The notes under the pieces were generated by a model. It searched no databases. It was not told the origin of the DNA and saw nothing but the letters and a program-made list of their open reading frames with translations. The translations under genes were made by a program, and so were the position numbers. A DNA stretch of 64,000 nucleotides from RHKX01 sp963784885 (GTDB lineage Bacteria > Actinomycetota > Thermoleophilia > Solirubrobacterales > 70-9), in contig CAWATA010000004.1 of the NCBI GenBank assembly GCA_963784885.1, positions 310,001 to 374,000 on the forward strand. Direction: 5' to 3'. Below, in pieces: positions 45,306 through 52,494 of the stretch (position 1 is its first letter; each line of letters begins with the position of its first letter).

Positions 45306-46042
45306 CGGAGTCCTCTCGCGACGGCGACGGCGCGGGTCCGGTCGGCGAGCGTCCGGTACAGCGGCTCGAGTTCGGGAGCGGTCTCCGCGATCGCGTCGAG
45401 ATGCCGCTCGACGGTCACCTCGTCGCCGCGCGCGATCGGGCCGGTCAGGGCGTCCGGACCGCGCTCGGCCCAGTTGGCCGCGGTCCGCAGCGCCAGGGGA
45501 GCGAGGAGCTCGCGCCCGTTCTCGATCCCGGCCGCAGCGAGGAGCTCCTCGGCGCTCGACTCGAGCGCGACGAGGAAGTTCGAGGCGATCGCCGCCGCCG
45601 CGTGATAGGCCGCTCGCGACTCCTCGGGCACGTCGAACGGCGACATCCGGCAGGCGCCGGCGATCCGCCGTGCGAGGTCGGAGGCCGCCGGGGTCGATCC
45701 GGCGATCGCGGCGGGCGCGCCGGTGAGGTCGACGTCCGCGTCGGGGATCGTCTGCAGAGGGTGCAGCGAGAAGGTCTCCGCCCCGGCGGCACGAGCCGGT
45801 TCGAGCGCATCGAGGGTGATCGCGCCGCTCGTATGACCGACGAACCGGAGTTCCGGCGCATTCGCCGCCGCCTCGCAGGCGTTGGCGACCTCGGAGTCGG
45901 GGACGCAGAGGAGCACGATCCCGGCCGGGTGGTCGCTGAGCCCCTCGCGGCCGGTGAGCGCAACCTCGACGCCGGCGCTTCGCAGCGAGCGGGCGAGGCT
46001 GCCGCCCACGCGGCCGTTTCCGACCAGCGTGATCGGCGGCAT
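45302..46042 (-). CDS. Rossmann-like / DUF2520 NAD(P)-binding protein
   Basis: A 246-residue protein with an N-terminal dinucleotide fold (PITLVGNGRVGGSLARSLRSAG) and a C-terminal all-helical DUF2520 domain (ESRAAYHAAAAIASNFLVAL, then an ALTGPIARGDEVTVERHL motif). The architecture resembles ketopantoate reductase and F420:NADP-type oxidoreductases. It heads an operon in which panC and panB follow with 4-nt overlaps, so a role in making pantoate is a reasonable inference. ATG 46042 begins the fold directly; ATG 46072 would add ten residues. Confidence 0.82.
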   Translation of the reverse strand: MPPITLVGNGRVGGSLARSLRSAGVEVALTGREGLSDHPAGIVLLCVPDSEVANACEAAANAPELRFVGHTSGAITLDALEPARAAGAETFSLHPLQTIPDADVDLTGAPAAIAGSTPAASDLARRIAGACRMSPFDVPEESRAAYHAAAAIASNFLVALESSAEELLAAAGIENGRELLAPLALRTAANWAERGPDALTGPIARGDEVTVERHLDAIAETAPELEPLYRTLADRTRAVAVARGLR

Positions 46043-46227
46043 CGGGGTGGTGTGCGCGCGGTCGGACTGCATCCGTTCCAGTTCTCGGTGGAGATACCAG
46101 ACGGTCGGTGGTTGAAACGTCGCTTTCGGCCCCGCCGGGCGGTCCACCTCCCGGAAACGAGTCGGGATGGTGGCCGGGGGCCAACCGGGATGATACCCGT
46201 GGCGGTCGGCCGATCCGCGCGCGCGAC

Positions 46228-46233
46228 TACGAT
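46228..46233 (+). promoter_or_regulatory. -10 hexamer TACGAT of the FmdB operon
   Basis: TACGAT is followed by 8 nt and ATG 46242. It would drive the run of tightly packed genes that begins with FmdB. Confidence 0.5.
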
Positions 46234-46241
46234 CAGCCACG

Positions 46242-46502
46242 ATGCCGATGTACGAGTTCGAGTGCGGCGAATGCGGCGAGCGCTTCGAGCAACTCGTGGC
46301 CGCGGGCACCGAGCGCGCCGCCTGCCCGGCCTGCGGAGCCGTGGGAGCCGAGCGCCGGCTCTCGACCTTTGGGCTCACGCGGCAGCCGACACCGGGCCAG
46401 AAGCGGCGGATGGAGGATGCGCGCGGCGTCGACCGTGACGGCGCCCGACGGCGGTTCAAGGCGAATCTCGCCCGGAACCGGGAGCGGAAGCCGGGGTCGT
46501 GA
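46242..46502 (+). CDS. FmdB-family zinc ribbon protein
   Basis: An 86-residue protein. The N-terminal zinc ribbon has the standard spacing: MPMYEFECGECGERFEQL, then AACPACGA (two Cys-x2-Cys pairs). The basic C-terminal half is unstructured. FmdB proteins are thought to be small regulatory or adaptor proteins; the target is not known. Its stop overlaps the uracil-DNA glycosylase start (GTGA). Confidence 0.85.
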   Translation: MPMYEFECGECGERFEQLVAAGTERAACPACGAVGAERRLSTFGLTRQPTPGQKRRMEDARGVDRDGARRRFKANLARNRERKPGS

Positions 46503-47170
46503 GCTCGGCGGTGGAGCGCCGTGAGGCCCTCGTCGCGGTCTACCGCGAGGCATCCGGCTGCACGCTCTGCCCGCTCGCGCAGACGCGGACCCAGGTCGTG
46601 TTCGGCGCCGGCAACGCCGACGCCGACCTGATGTTCATCGGCGAGGCCCCCGGTGCCGAGGAGGATCGCAAGGGGATCCCGTTCGTCGGCCGCGCCGGGG
46701 GGCTGCTGAACGAGCTGCTCGGCGAGATCGGCCTCGATCGCGAGTCCGTGTTCATCGCCAACACGCTCATGTGCCGCCCTCCCGGAAACCGCGATCCGCA
46801 GCCGCTCGAGCTCGACTCGTGCCGTCCCTACCTGCTCGAGAAGGTGCGGCTGATCGAGCCGAAGGTCATCGTCACGCTCGGCAACTTCGCCACGAAGCTG
46901 ATCACCGGCGATCAGACCGGGATCACGAAGGTCCGGGGCCGCCCGCAGACCCACCAGCTGGGCGAGCGGACGGTGCGGGTGTTCCCGATCCTGCATCCAG
47001 CAGCCGCGCTGCGGACGCCGCGACTGCGGGAGACGATGAGCGCTGATTTCGCCGCGCTCGCCCGGCTGCTCGAGGAGCCGGCTCCGGATCAGGGACGGTC
47101 GGGGGAGGAGCCGCCCGCCGAGCCCGGTCATCGGCCGGGCAGGGACCAGCTCGACATTTTCGCTCCCTGA
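46499..47170 (+). CDS. Type-4 (Fe-S) uracil-DNA glycosylase
   Basis: A 223-residue glycosylase that removes uracil from DNA. Four cysteines fit the [4Fe-4S] cluster (GCTLCPLA; then MCRPPGNR and SCRPYLL). Catalytic motif 1 is MFIGEAPGAEED and motif 2 region is FPILHPAAALRTP. The C-terminal tail ends in the sequence QLDIFAP, which resembles a sliding-clamp-binding peptide. GTG 46499 overlaps FmdB. It is followed immediately by tsaE. Confidence 0.92.
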   Translation: MSSAVERREALVAVYREASGCTLCPLAQTRTQVVFGAGNADADLMFIGEAPGAEEDRKGIPFVGRAGGLLNELLGEIGLDRESVFIANTLMCRPPGNRDPQPLELDSCRPYLLEKVRLIEPKVIVTLGNFATKLITGDQTGITKVRGRPQTHQLGERTVRVFPILHPAAALRTPRLRETMSADFAALARLLEEPAPDQGRSGEEPPAEPGHRPGRDQLDIFAP

Positions 47171-47171
47171 G

Positions 47172-47621
47172 ATGACGGCGGCACCCGGCCAGACCGAGCG
47201 GCACACCTCAGCCGGCCCGGAGCGGACGGCGGCGATCGCGGCTGCGCTTGCGGCCGAGCTGCGGCCCGGCGACGTCGTGCTTCTGCGCGGCGAGCTGGGC
47301 TCGGGCAAGACGACCTTCGTCCGCGGCGCGGCGCGGGCGCTCGGGGTCGACGAGCCGGTGACCTCACCGACCTTCACTATCGGCCGGCGCTACACGGGCG
47401 ACGAGCAGGTCTCCCACCTCGACCTCCACCGGCTCGCGGGCGACGAGGGCCTCGCATCGGAGGATCCGGCGCTGCTCGACGACTACCTCACGGCCGACGC
47501 AATCGCGTTCGTCGAGTGGCCGGAGCCGGCGGCGCCGCTGATTCCCGACCCCACCGCGATAGTGACCCTCGAGCACGCGGGCGCCGACCGCCGCGAGATC
47601 ACGATCGAGAGGCGGGGGTGA
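47172..47621 (+). CDS. tsaE: tRNA t6A synthesis ATPase TsaE
   Basis: TsaE (149 residues) is the ATPase that supports TsaB-TsaD in making N6-threonylcarbamoyl-adenosine on ANN-reading tRNAs. Walker A is LRGELGSGKTTFVRGAAR, and SPTFTIGRRY and AFVEWPEPAAPL are family motifs. It starts 1 nt after the uracil-DNA glycosylase gene and ends 1 nt before tsaB, forming a compact t6A block. Confidence 0.94.
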   Translation: MTAAPGQTERHTSAGPERTAAIAAALAAELRPGDVVLLRGELGSGKTTFVRGAARALGVDEPVTSPTFTIGRRYTGDEQVSHLDLHRLAGDEGLASEDPALLDDYLTADAIAFVEWPEPAAPLIPDPTAIVTLEHAGADRREITIERRG

Positions 47622-47622
47622 G

Positions 47623-48321
47623 GTGATCCTCGGCTTCGACACCGCGACGCCGGAGACGACTGTCGCCGTCGTTCATCGAGGCGAGACGCTGCTCGAGGCG
47701 ACCGCCGGGCCCGGTCCGGACGGCCGGCCCGTCGCGAGCCGGATGCTGCTCGGCATGATCGAGGATGCCGTGTCGGAGGCCGGCGGCTGGGACCGGATCG
47801 CGACGATCGCGGTTGGCCGCGGGCCGGGGTCCTTCACCGGGTTGCGGATCGCGATCAGCACGGCACGGGCGATCTCACAGGCGCGCGGCATTCCGGTCGC
47901 CGGAGTCGATTCGACGGCTGCGCTGGCGGCCGGGCTGCGCGAACGGGCCGCGGAGGGAAGGACTGTCGTCGGGATCGTCGACGCCCGGCGGGGCGAGGTG
48001 TTCGCCGCCGTGGACCTCGGCGACGGGGCCGGCGAGCCGGTCGTCTCCGCCCCCGGGGACCTTGCGAACGCCCTTGGGGGGGACCTCGGAGGCGCGTTGG
48101 CCGGCGGCGACGGGGCGGTACGATTCAGGGCCGAGATCGAGGCGATCGGCTGCGAGGTGCCCGCTGACGAGGATCCTGCGAACCGGCTCTCGGCGCGGCA
48201 GGTCTGCCTGCTGGCCGCCAAGATGGAGCCCGGCGGAGCCCACTTCCCGGCCGGCGTAACCCCGAAGTACATGAGACGACCCGACGCGGAGCGTTGGCTT
48301 GAGCGAAACAACGGCAGCTGA
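47623..48321 (+). CDS. tsaB: tRNA t6A synthesis protein TsaB
   Basis: TsaB (232 residues) is the catalytically inactive ASKHA-fold partner of TsaD. It shows ILGFDTATPETTVAVVHRG and the typical GRGPGSFTGLRIAISTARAI. It lacks the metal-binding His pair of TsaD, as expected. GTG 47623 follows tsaE by 1 nt. It overlaps rimI by 23 nt. Confidence 0.94.
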   Translation: MILGFDTATPETTVAVVHRGETLLEATAGPGPDGRPVASRMLLGMIEDAVSEAGGWDRIATIAVGRGPGSFTGLRIAISTARAISQARGIPVAGVDSTAALAAGLRERAAEGRTVVGIVDARRGEVFAAVDLGDGAGEPVVSAPGDLANALGGDLGGALAGGDGAVRFRAEIEAIGCEVPADEDPANRLSARQVCLLAAKMEPGGAHFPAGVTPKYMRRPDAERWLERNNGS

Positions 48322-48784
48322 ATCGGCGATCATCGACCCGGGCGCGGTCACTTTCCGGCGCCTTACCTACGGGGATCTGCCCGAGGTCCTGTCGATCGAG
48401 CGTCGATCGTTCCCGGCACCCTGGTCGCTGGCGATGTTCGTGCTCGAGGTCTCCAAGCCGTCGGGCGTCTGTCTCGCCGCGACCGCGGGCGAGGAGATCG
48501 TCGGCTATCTCGTCTGCTCGCGCTACGCCGACGTCTTCCACCTGATGAACGTCGCCGTCGACCCGAGCCGACGCCGGCTCGGTATCGCCGAGCGGATGGT
48601 CGAGCGGATGCTGAGCGAGGCCGGCCGCGAGGAGCGCTACACGCTCGAGGTCAGGATCTCGAACCACGGTGCGATCGCGATGTACGAGAAGCTCGGCTTT
48701 CGCCGGGCCGGCCGCCGCCGCCGCTACTACAGCGACAACGGCGAGGACGCGATGATCATGTGGCTCGGCGAGCCCGTTTTCTAG
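48299..48784 (+). CDS. rimI: Ribosomal protein S18-alanine N-acetyltransferase (GNAT)
   Basis: A 161-residue GNAT acetyltransferase of the RimI type, which in E. coli acetylates the N-terminus of S18. The acetyl-CoA site is VDPSRRRLGIAERMVERML, followed by LEVRISNHGAIAMYEKLGF. The start is TTG 48299, 23 nt inside tsaB. RimI genes commonly sit between tsaB and tsaD, as here. Confidence 0.92.
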   Translation: MSETTAAESAIIDPGAVTFRRLTYGDLPEVLSIERRSFPAPWSLAMFVLEVSKPSGVCLAATAGEEIVGYLVCSRYADVFHLMNVAVDPSRRRLGIAERMVERMLSEAGREERYTLEVRISNHGAIAMYEKLGFRRAGRRRRYYSDNGEDAMIMWLGEPVF

Positions 48785-48813
48785 ATGTACTCGACCTCGG
48801 GCCGGCGTCCGCG

Positions 48814-49806
48814 ATGACGCAGATTCTCGCCATCGAGACCTCCTGCGACGACACCTGCGCGGCCGTGCTCGACGGTCCGCGCGTCCTCAGCAACGTCGTC
48901 TCCTCGCAGGCGCGGTTGCACGCCCGCTTCGGCGGGATCGTCCCTGAGGTGGCCTCCCGTCGCCACCTCGAGCTGATCAACCCGGTCGTCGAGGCGGCGC
49001 TCGAGGACGCGGGCCGGGACCTCGACGCGATCGATGCCGTGGCGGTGACGACCAAGCCCGGTCTGATCGGGGCGCTGCTGGTCGGCGTGAACTCCGCGAA
49101 GTCGCTCGCGGCCGCCACCGGCAAGCCGCTGATCCCGGTCGACCACCTCCAGGGCCACGTCGCCGCCGCCTATCTCGAGCCGGACCCGATCGAGCCGCCG
49201 TTTCTGGCACTGATCGCCAGCGGCGGGCATACCCTCCTCGCCGAGGTCCGCGAGGAGGGGCGGTTCGTGATCGCAGGCCAGACGCTCGACGACGCCGCCG
49301 GCGAGGCGCTCGACAAGGCCGCGCGGCTGCTCGGCCTCGGATTCCCGGGCGGCCCCGCAATTCAGCGCGAGGCCGAGGCGGGTGACCCCGAGGCTTTCTC
49401 GCTGCCGGTCGCGATGAGCCACGACGGCAGCCTCGACTTCAGCTTCAGCGGTCTCAAGACGGCACTCGTCTACATCGTCCGCGACCTCGGCCCCGACCTC
49501 GTTCGCGAGCGCCGCGCCGACCTCGCCGCCGGCTTCCAGGCGGCGGTCGTCGGCCAGCTGGTCGCGAAGCTCCGCCGCGCGCTCGAAACGGGCCGGTGGC
49601 GTTCGGTGGCGCTCGGCGGGGGCGTCGCGGCGAACTCGTTGCTGCGGGAGCGGGCGACGGAGCTCTGCGCCGAGCGCGGGGTCGCGTTGAAGCTCCTTCC
49701 GTTCGAGCTCTGCACCGACAACGCGGCGATGATCGGATCCGCCGCCCGGTTCGTCGAACCGATCCCCTATCCCCAGTACCTCGAGCTCGACGCCGCGGCA
49801 CGCTGA
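48814..49806 (+). CDS. tsaD: tRNA t6A transferase TsaD
   Basis: TsaD/Kae1 (330 residues) transfers the threonylcarbamoyl group to tRNA A37. N-terminus MTQILAIETSCDDTCAAVLD; metal-binding His111 and His115 in PVDHLQGHVAAAY; SGGHTLL and the DNAAMIGSAA ending are intact. The ATG at 48814 gives the universal MxxLxIETSCDDT start; an in-frame ATG... at 48760 would add 18 non-conserved residues overlapping rimI. Confidence 0.96.
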   Translation: MTQILAIETSCDDTCAAVLDGPRVLSNVVSSQARLHARFGGIVPEVASRRHLELINPVVEAALEDAGRDLDAIDAVAVTTKPGLIGALLVGVNSAKSLAAATGKPLIPVDHLQGHVAAAYLEPDPIEPPFLALIASGGHTLLAEVREEGRFVIAGQTLDDAAGEALDKAARLLGLGFPGGPAIQREAEAGDPEAFSLPVAMSHDGSLDFSFSGLKTALVYIVRDLGPDLVRERRADLAAGFQAAVVGQLVAKLRRALETGRWRSVALGGGVAANSLLRERATELCAERGVALKLLPFELCTDNAAMIGSAARFVEPIPYPQYLELDAAAR

Positions 49807-49809
49807 GCG

Positions 49810-50064
49810 ATGGCCGGGGACGTCGTCACGCTCTACGGCCGCACCGGCTGTCACCTCTGCGAGGAGGCGCGGGTCCGGCTCGAGGAGATGCGGCGGAACG
49901 GTGCCGGCTTCGCGCTCGTCGAGGTCGACATCGAGGGAGATCCGGAGATGCATCGGCGGATGCTCGAGCTGATCCCGGTGGTCGAGGTCAACGGCGTCCG
50001 GGTGAGCGAGCTCATCCTCGACGCCGACGCCGTCCGGTCCCGGCTCGATACCTTTCCCCGGTGA
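49810..50064 (+). CDS. Glutaredoxin-like (DUF836) protein
   Basis: An 84-residue thioredoxin-fold protein with an N-terminal active site TLYGRTGCHLCEEARVRLEE (Cys-His-Leu-Cys) and the cis-Pro turn in ELIPVVEVNG. Such proteins act as small thiol-disulfide carriers. It starts 3 nt after tsaD and overlaps rex by 4 nt (GTGA), so it is co-expressed with the NADH/NAD+ sensor. Confidence 0.85.
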   Translation: MAGDVVTLYGRTGCHLCEEARVRLEEMRRNGAGFALVEVDIEGDPEMHRRMLELIPVVEVNGVRVSELILDADAVRSRLDTFPR

Positions 50065-50738
50065 GCGCGCGGCGCAGCACAGATACCCCTGCCTCCGGCG
50101 CCGCTCGCAACGGCCACGGCTCCGACCGCCTGTCGCTGGGCGTCGCGGCTCGGCTTGCGCGCTATCTCCAGGTCCTGATCCAGGCCCGGAAGATGGGCCG
50201 CGAGACGATCTCCTCCCAGGACCTCGCCTCCTGGACGCACGTCAACTCGACCCAGATAAGGCGCGACCTCTCCGGATTCGGGAAGTTCGGCAAGCGGGGC
50301 GTCGGCTACAACGTCGACTCGCTCGTCGCGGAGATCCGCAAGATCCTCCGGACGTCGGGCCAGCACAACATCGCCCTGTTCGGCGCCGGCCATCTCGGCC
50401 AGGCGATTGCGACCTCCGACATCTTCGCCGACCACGGCTTCCGGATCGTCTCGATCTTCGACGTCTCGCCGAAGCTGGCCGGTAAGAAGATCGGCGGCAT
50501 CGCGGTCCGGCCGCTGGACGACCTCGAGGACTTCATCGGCTCCGAGGAGGTGGTCGTCGGAGTCCTCGCGGTCCCGGCCGAGGCCGCCCAGGGTGTGGCC
50601 GACCGGCTGGTCGCGGCCGGTGTCCGTGTGATCTTCAACTACTCCGAACAACTGCTCGACGTCCCACCGGAGGTGACCGTCCACACGTCGAGCCCCGCCG
50701 TCGACCTGCTCTACGCGCTCTACTTCTACCTGGCCTGA
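50061..50738 (+). CDS. rex: Redox-sensing transcriptional repressor Rex
   Basis: Rex (225 residues) represses respiratory and fermentative genes until NADH rises. Residues about 25-80 form the winged helix (RLARYLQVLIQARKMGRETI, THVNSTQIRRDLSGFGKFG). The Rossmann part has LFGAGHLGQAIATSDIF and the C-terminal swapped helix ends in LYALYFYLA. Start GTG 50061 overlaps the glutaredoxin-like gene. No Rex operator (TTGTGAA-N4-TTCACAA) was seen nearby. Confidence 0.95.
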   Translation: MSARRSTDTPASGAARNGHGSDRLSLGVAARLARYLQVLIQARKMGRETISSQDLASWTHVNSTQIRRDLSGFGKFGKRGVGYNVDSLVAEIRKILRTSGQHNIALFGAGHLGQAIATSDIFADHGFRIVSIFDVSPKLAGKKIGGIAVRPLDDLEDFIGSEEVVVGVLAVPAEAAQGVADRLVAAGVRVIFNYSEQLLDVPPEVTVHTSSPAVDLLYALYFYLA

Positions 50739-50742
50739 ATCG

Positions 50743-51909
50743 ATGACCATGGCTCGGGACGAGAGCCTCGACCTCGATGCCGCCAGAGGGCGGTTCGAGG
50801 AGGCGACTGACTTCACGATGGCCGTCGAGGAGGAGTTCGCGCTGCTCGACCCCGAAACCCTCGACCTCGCTCACGGGTTCGAGCGGATGTTCGAAGAGGC
50901 CCAGGAGAACGAGGTCCTCGCCGACTCGGTTCGCGGCGAGCTGATCGACACGGAGATCGAGATCCGCTCCGGCCGCTCGGAGAGCTTCGCCGAGATGAAG
51001 GGGCGGCAGCGCGAGCGCCGCCGGTTGCTGTTCGACCTCGCGGCCCGCGAACACCGGTTGCTCGGCGCCTGCGGCACCCATCCCTGGGCCGACTATCTCG
51101 ACCAGGCGATCATCGACACGCCGCATTACCGGCGGCTGCGGGCCGAGCTGGGCTGGGTGGCCCAGCGCAACAACACCTGGAGCCTGCACGTCCACGTCGG
51201 CGTCCGCGGCGCCGACCGTGCGGTCGCCGTCTGCGACTCGCTCCGCAACGTCCTCCCGGTCCTGCTGGCGATTTCCGCCAACTCGCCGTTCCTCGACGGC
51301 CGCGACACGGGCCTGGCGTCGGTTCGGACGCAGATCTTCACCCGCACGTTCCCGCGCTGTGGAATCCACGACCCGTTCGGCGACTGGGGCACCTACGCCG
51401 GCTTCGTCGACCTGCTCGAGCGGACCAGATCGATCGCCGAGTCGACGCAGCTCTGGTGGAGCGTCAGGCCCCATCACGCGTTCGGCACGGTCGAGGTGCG
51501 GATCTGCGACGCACAGAGCGACGGCGAGGAGTCGCTCGCCCTGGCCGGGTTGATGGTTGCGGCGGTCGCTCAGGCCTGCGCCGACCACGACGACGGGGTG
51601 CTGGCGCCGCCGCGTCGTGCCCGCGAGCTCGAGGAGAACCTCTGGCGGGCGATTCGCTACGGCCTCGACGGGGAGATGATCGATTTCGACACCGGTGGCG
51701 AGGTCGCGACGGCTGCCGTGGCCGAGGAGTTCCTGGACTGGACCGCACCGGCGCGCGGGCAGCTCGGGATCGATCTCGGCGACTTCGATCCGACCGGTCC
51801 CAACGGCGCCCAGCGGTCGCGGGCGCTGCTCGAGTCGGGAGCATCACTCGTGGAGGTCTACCGGGACGCGGTCGACCGCACCGCTGATACCTATCCCGCG
51901 GCTGGGTAA
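50743..51909 (+). CDS. GCS2-family carboxylate-amine ligase (YbdK-like)
   Basis: A 388-residue ATP-dependent ligase of the glutamate-cysteine ligase type 2 family. Family motifs: FTMAVEEEFALLD near the N-terminus, LIDTEIEIRSGRSESFAEM, SLHVHVGVRGADRAV, LLAISANSPFLDGRDTG and FGTVEVRICDAQS. In other bacteria members have weak gamma-glutamylcysteine activity or other amide-forming roles. Its position 4 nt after rex and near a glutaredoxin-like gene fits a thiol/redox role, but the substrate is not certain. Confidence 0.86.
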   Translation: MTMARDESLDLDAARGRFEEATDFTMAVEEEFALLDPETLDLAHGFERMFEEAQENEVLADSVRGELIDTEIEIRSGRSESFAEMKGRQRERRRLLFDLAAREHRLLGACGTHPWADYLDQAIIDTPHYRRLRAELGWVAQRNNTWSLHVHVGVRGADRAVAVCDSLRNVLPVLLAISANSPFLDGRDTGLASVRTQIFTRTFPRCGIHDPFGDWGTYAGFVDLLERTRSIAESTQLWWSVRPHHAFGTVEVRICDAQSDGEESLALAGLMVAAVAQACADHDDGVLAPPRRARELEENLWRAIRYGLDGEMIDFDTGGEVATAAVAEEFLDWTAPARGQLGIDLGDFDPTGPNGAQRSRALLESGASLVEVYRDAVDRTADTYPAAG

Positions 51910-51912
51910 GGT
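51907..51912 (+). promoter_or_regulatory. -10 hexamer TAAGGT of the gene at 51919
   Basis: TAAGGT is followed by 6 nt and ATG 51919. Its TAA is the stop of the GCS2-type ligase gene. Confidence 0.5.
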
Positions 51913-51918
51913 GACCGC

Positions 51919-52377
51919 ATGAGCGAGAACGAGGGAACCGGTCCGGAGGGCGGGCAGGCGGAGCAGGGGCAGGGGGGCCCCGACGCCGAGGAGCTGAGCC
52001 CGGAGCAGGAGCAGATGCTCCGCGAGATGGAGGAGCAGATGCGGAAGGTCCGCGTCCAGGACCTGGTCGCGCAGAGCGTCGTCAGCATCCTCAACCTCTC
52101 CTATCGCAGGATCGCAAAGGAGGACGAGCGGGACCTCGAGCAGGCACGCGTCGGCATCGAGGCGATCCGCGGGATGGTCGACTCCCTCGACCCCGAGTCT
52201 CAGCGCGAGATCAAGAACGCGCTCTCGCAGATCCAGGTTCTCTACGCGCAGGCCGCCGGCGGGGGGGAGGGCGGAGCGCCCGAGGGCGGGGCGGAGCCGG
52301 GTGGTGGATCCGCGGGTCCGGGCCCGGCCCCCGGCGGCGACGCGCCGCCGCGTCTCTGGACTCCCGGTTCGGACTAG
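51919..52377 (+). CDS. DUF1844-like small acidic protein
   Basis: A 152-residue cytoplasmic protein. An acidic Gly/Glu/Gln-rich start precedes a helical core (about 38-110): VQDLVAQSVVSILNLSYRRI, DLEQARVGIEAIRGMVDSL, IKNALSQIQVLYAQA. This core resembles DUF1844 proteins, whose function is unknown. The tail (about 112-152) is Gly/Pro-rich. It precedes hppA by 117 nt. Confidence 0.7.
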   Translation: MSENEGTGPEGGQAEQGQGGPDAEELSPEQEQMLREMEEQMRKVRVQDLVAQSVVSILNLSYRRIAKEDERDLEQARVGIEAIRGMVDSLDPESQREIKNALSQIQVLYAQAAGGGEGGAPEGGAEPGGGSAGPGPAPGGDAPPRLWTPGSD

Positions 52378-52408
52378 CACCGAACCGCACTACCGGGTCC
52401 CCGACGGG

Positions 52409-52465
52409 TATGCTGCCCCGGCTTTTCGGGGCCGTCCTCGGCACAACCAGGGACGGCTTCTTTCT
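52409..52465 (+). promoter_or_regulatory. Promoter and terminator-like leader of hppA
   Basis: A TATGCT hexamer (52409-52414) would start a leader of about 75 nt. Two hairpins follow: CCCCG/CGGGG (52416-52420 with 52427-52431) and GCCGTCC/GGACGGC (52431-52437 with 52451-52457). TTCTTTCT follows the second at 52458-52465. The layout looks like an attenuator or terminator before hppA, whose ribosome site GGAGGA is at 52481-52486. Confidence 0.45.
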
Positions 52466-52494
52466 GAGTCCACACTCGATGGAGGAATCGAAAC

